NCBI GenBank assembly: GCA_001311585.1
Contig: BBBN01000070.1
Location: 1-7,809 of the forward strand
Source: Thermus sp. JCM 17653
GTDB taxonomy: Bacteria > Deinococcota > Deinococci > Deinococcales > Thermaceae
Reading direction: 5' to 3'
Length of the DNA stretch: 7,809 nt
Shown here: positions 6,239 through 7,809 of the stretch, one piece after another
Layout of the letters: each line of letters begins with the position of its first letter
How positions within the stretch are numbered: position 1 is the stretch's first letter
The notes under the pieces: generated by a model
Told to the model about the DNA's origin: nothing
Seen by the model: only the letters and a program-made list of their open reading frames with translations
The model's database searches: none
Made by a program: the position numbers and the translations under genes

Positions 6239-6843
6239 GGCAGGAGGAGGGGTTTCAGGGCGGCGAGGAGGGCCTGGCGGTCCTCTTCCCGTTCCACGAA
6301 GTCCACCTGGTCGGCCTCCACCACGTAGACCGGCGAGAGGTCCCAGCCCGCCACCAGTTCCTCGTAGAGCCGGTTCAGCCCCAGGAGGTAGCGGTCGGGG
6401 AGGGCCCGCTCAAAGGGGCGGCCCCGCTTGGCGATGCGCCTCCTTAGGGTGGGTAGGCCCGCCCTGAGGTAGATGAGGAGGTCGGGCTTGCGCAGGGCGG
6501 GGGCCACGCCATGGAAGAGTTCCAGGTAGGTCCGCCAGTCCCGGGGGGAGAGGAGGCCTTCCCGGTAAAGGTGTTGCGCAAAGACGAAGGCGTCCTCGTG
6601 GAGGGTGCGGTCCTGAACCACCCGGCTTTGGCCGTTCACCTCCAGGAGGTGCTGGCGCACCCTTCTGGCCAGGAAGAAGACCTGGGAAGGGAAGGCGTAG
6701 GCCCTCATGTCCCGGTAAAAGTCCTCCAGGTAGGGGTTTTCGCTCACCGCCTCGTAGACGGGCCTAAAACCGAACGCCTCGGCCAGGAGGGCCGTGAGGG
6801 TGCTTTTTCCGCTACCGATGTTGCCGGCGATGGCCACGTACAT
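6235..6843 (-). CDS. Deoxynucleoside kinase, DR(S/T)-type (deoxyadenosine/deoxycytidine kinase-like)
   Basis: Phosphorylates deoxynucleosides to monophosphates in dNTP salvage. 202 residues, normal for bacterial members of the dNK family. It has P-loop AGNIGSGKST (6-15), Glu31 in VYEAVSENPYL as likely catalytic base, VVQDRTLHEDAFVFA (75-89) with the DR(S/T) motif, and the LID RRRIAKRGRPFER (134-146). The DRT form resembles B. subtilis Dck (dAdo/dCyd kinase) rather than Dgk, as I recall those sequences. The neighbouring upstream gene is a paralogue of the other type. The ATG at 6843 is preceded by GAGGGG at 6-base spacing and lies 15 bases after the upstream stop. The gene ends inside the murE start (ATGA). 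Substrate choice is inferred; family is certain. Confidence 0.9.
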   Translation of the reverse strand: MYVAIAGNIGSGKSTLTALLAEAFGFRPVYEAVSENPYLEDFYRDMRAYAFPSQVFFLARRVRQHLLEVNGQSRVVQDRTLHEDAFVFAQHLYREGLLSPRDWRTYLELFHGVAPALRKPDLLIYLRAGLPTLRRRIAKRGRPFERALPDRYLLGLNRLYEELVAGWDLSPVYVVEADQVDFVEREEDRQALLAALKPLLLP

Positions 6844-6858
6844 GCGGGACCCCTCGGG

Positions 6859-7446
6859 TCAAAGGTGAGCCCGCACCAGGGCCACCACCTCTTCCCGGTG
6901 GGGGCCGGTGGGGCTGAAGTCCAGCCGATCGGCCTCGAGGACCAAAAGGGGGTGGGAATAGCGGGCGAAGTGGCGTTCGTAGGCCTGGGAGAGGGCCTCG
7001 AGGTAGGCGGGGTCCATGCCCTTTTCAAAAGGCCTTCCCCGCCTGGCGATGCGCTCCAGAAGCACAGGCACCGGGGCCCTCAGGTAGAGGGTGAGGTCGG
7101 GCGGGGGGAGCCTGGGGGAGAGCTCCCGGTAAAGCTCCAGGTAGAGGTCCCACTCGGGGCCCTCGAGGGTGAGGCTGGCAAAAATGGCGTCTTTGTCAAA
7201 GAGGTAATCGGCCACCACCCCCCCGAAAAGGGGCCTTTCCGAGAGGCGGGAGAGCTGGCGGAAGCGGGAGAGGAGGAAGAAGACCTGGGTTTTGAAGGCG
7301 TAACGCCTCCGGTCCTGGTAGAAGAGGGGAAGAAAGGGGTTCTCCTCCACCACCTCCAAGAGGGGCTCGGCCCCCAGGGCTTCCGCAAGGAGGCGGGCCA
7401 GGGTGGTCTTGCCCACGCCGATGGGTCCTTCAATGGCGATGTACAT
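6859..7446 (-). CDS. Deoxynucleoside kinase, ADY-type (deoxyguanosine kinase-like)
   Basis: Second dNK-family kinase, 195 residues, clearly paralogous to its downstream neighbour. It has P-loop EGPIGVGKTT (6-15), EVVEENPFLPLFY (31-43), VVADYLFDKDAIFASLTL (77-94) and LID ERIARRGRPFEK (131-142). In place of the DR(S/T) motif it has ADY, as recalled for B. subtilis Dgk (IADYHIYKNVIFA), which suggests purine, probably deoxyguanosine, preference. The start is backed by an excellent AGGAGGT ribosome site 5 bases before the ATG; that site contains the stop codon (TAA) of the upstream protease gene, so the two are coupled. Paired kinases of this sort in firmicutes act as partners (dGK with dAK/dCK, or heterodimers); a physical complex here is only inference. 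Confidence 0.9.
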   Translation of the reverse strand: MYIAIEGPIGVGKTTLARLLAEALGAEPLLEVVEENPFLPLFYQDRRRYAFKTQVFFLLSRFRQLSRLSERPLFGGVVADYLFDKDAIFASLTLEGPEWDLYLELYRELSPRLPPPDLTLYLRAPVPVLLERIARRGRPFEKGMDPAYLEALSQAYERHFARYSHPLLVLEADRLDFSPTGPHREEVVALVRAHL

Positions 7447-7449
7447 GGG

Positions 7450-7809
7450 TTACCTCCTGGGCCGGGCCATGAGGGTGAGGGTGACCTCCAGCCTCCGCCC
7501 CTCCCGCCAGAGGGTGAGGCGCACCCGGTCCCCGGGGCGGTAGCGGGCGATGCGGCGCACCACCTCCACCTTGTCCTTGACGGGGGTGCCGTTCACCGCC
7601 AGGATCACGTCTCCCAGGGCCACAAGCCTCCCTTGGGCATCCCGGCTCGCCCCCCTGAGCCCGGCCCGGGCGGCGGGGCTTCCCGGCTCCACCCGGTCCA
7701 CCATGGCCCCTTGGGCGGTGGTGAGGCCCACGGCCCGAAGGAGGACCGGGGGTAGCTCTTCCAGGCTGATCAGGCTTGCCCCGAGCCAGCCCCGCTGGGG
7801 GATGCCGAA
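7450..7809 (-). CDS. HtrA/DegP-like serine protease, C-terminal PDZ part (cut by window edge)
   Basis: Open to the right edge with no start in the window; 119 residues visible. The edge-proximal part reads GIPQRGWLGASLISLEELPP, then GLTTAQGAMVDRVEPGSPAA and RAGLRG, then LGDVILAVNGTPVKDKVEVV and YRPGDRVRLTLWREGRRLEV. This is the standard PDZ fold of HtrA-family proteases: carboxylate-binding WLGAS loop, GSPAARAGL, GDVI..VNG and G..V.L...R. The Ser/His/Asp catalytic domain and any signal peptide would lie outside, so protease activity is inferred from the family; a PDZ domain can also occur in S1C-like relatives or site-2 proteases. A GTG at 7731 is in frame but would split the domain, so it is not the start. 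The stop overlaps the next gene's Shine-Dalgarno, suggesting one operon with the kinases and murE. Confidence 0.85.
   Translation of the reverse strand, partial: FGIPQRGWLGASLISLEELPPVLLRAVGLTTAQGAMVDRVEPGSPAARAGLRGASRDAQGRLVALGDVILAVNGTPVKDKVEVVRRIARYRPGDRVRLTLWREGRRLEVTLTLMARPRR

Noticed and set aside
6511..7755. 414-residue plus-strand ORF opposite the kinases and protease
   Set aside because: Shadow frame: rich in Gly/Pro/His/Val repeats, no recognisable motif, and fully opposite genes with clear family signatures. Long antisense ORFs are expected at this G+C.

Overview
The window looks like chromosomal DNA from a Thermus species. The evidence is very high G+C with G or C at nearly every third codon position, short or overlapping gene junctions, and proteins that match from memory the Thermus thermophilus versions of HisF, TrmFO and HisIE. 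No tRNA, rRNA, CRISPR array, insertion sequence or phage gene was seen, and no gene-free stretch exceeds 300 bases. Most genes are housekeeping; the interest lies in broken reading frames, a gutted Uma2-type ORF, promoter architecture and hairpins.

Layout from left to right. A minus-strand block holds the 5' part of a B12-dependent class II ribonucleotide reductase gene (1-518, with a one-base frameshift), preceded by glpX (class II fructose-1,6-bisphosphatase). A 163-base gap follows, with a possible small plus-strand ORF and an inverted repeat. Next comes a minus-strand his block: a short Uma2-like remnant, then hisF, then hisIE, with the first two overlapping by ATGA. Divergent from it, trmFO (folate/FAD-dependent tRNA m5U54 methyltransferase) runs on the plus strand and is also broken by a one-base deletion. 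After a short convergent gap with two hairpins, a tight minus-strand operon runs from the right edge inward: a PDZ-containing serine protease C-terminus, two tandem deoxynucleoside kinase paralogues, and murE.

Functionally, the window joins dNTP supply by reduction (NrdJ) and by salvage (two deoxynucleoside kinases), two late-to-middle steps of histidine synthesis (HisIE, HisF), gluconeogenesis (GlpX), tRNA T-loop methylation (TrmFO), cell-wall stem-peptide synthesis (MurE) and envelope proteolysis (HtrA-like).

Several starts (trmFO, glpX, the Uma2 remnant, perhaps nrdJ and the small ORF) have a TAnnnT -10-like hexamer 6-7 bases before the start codon, the layout expected for leaderless mRNAs in the Deinococcus-Thermus group. 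Two one-base deletions in conserved genes, both in G tracts, may be sequencing errors and should be checked first.
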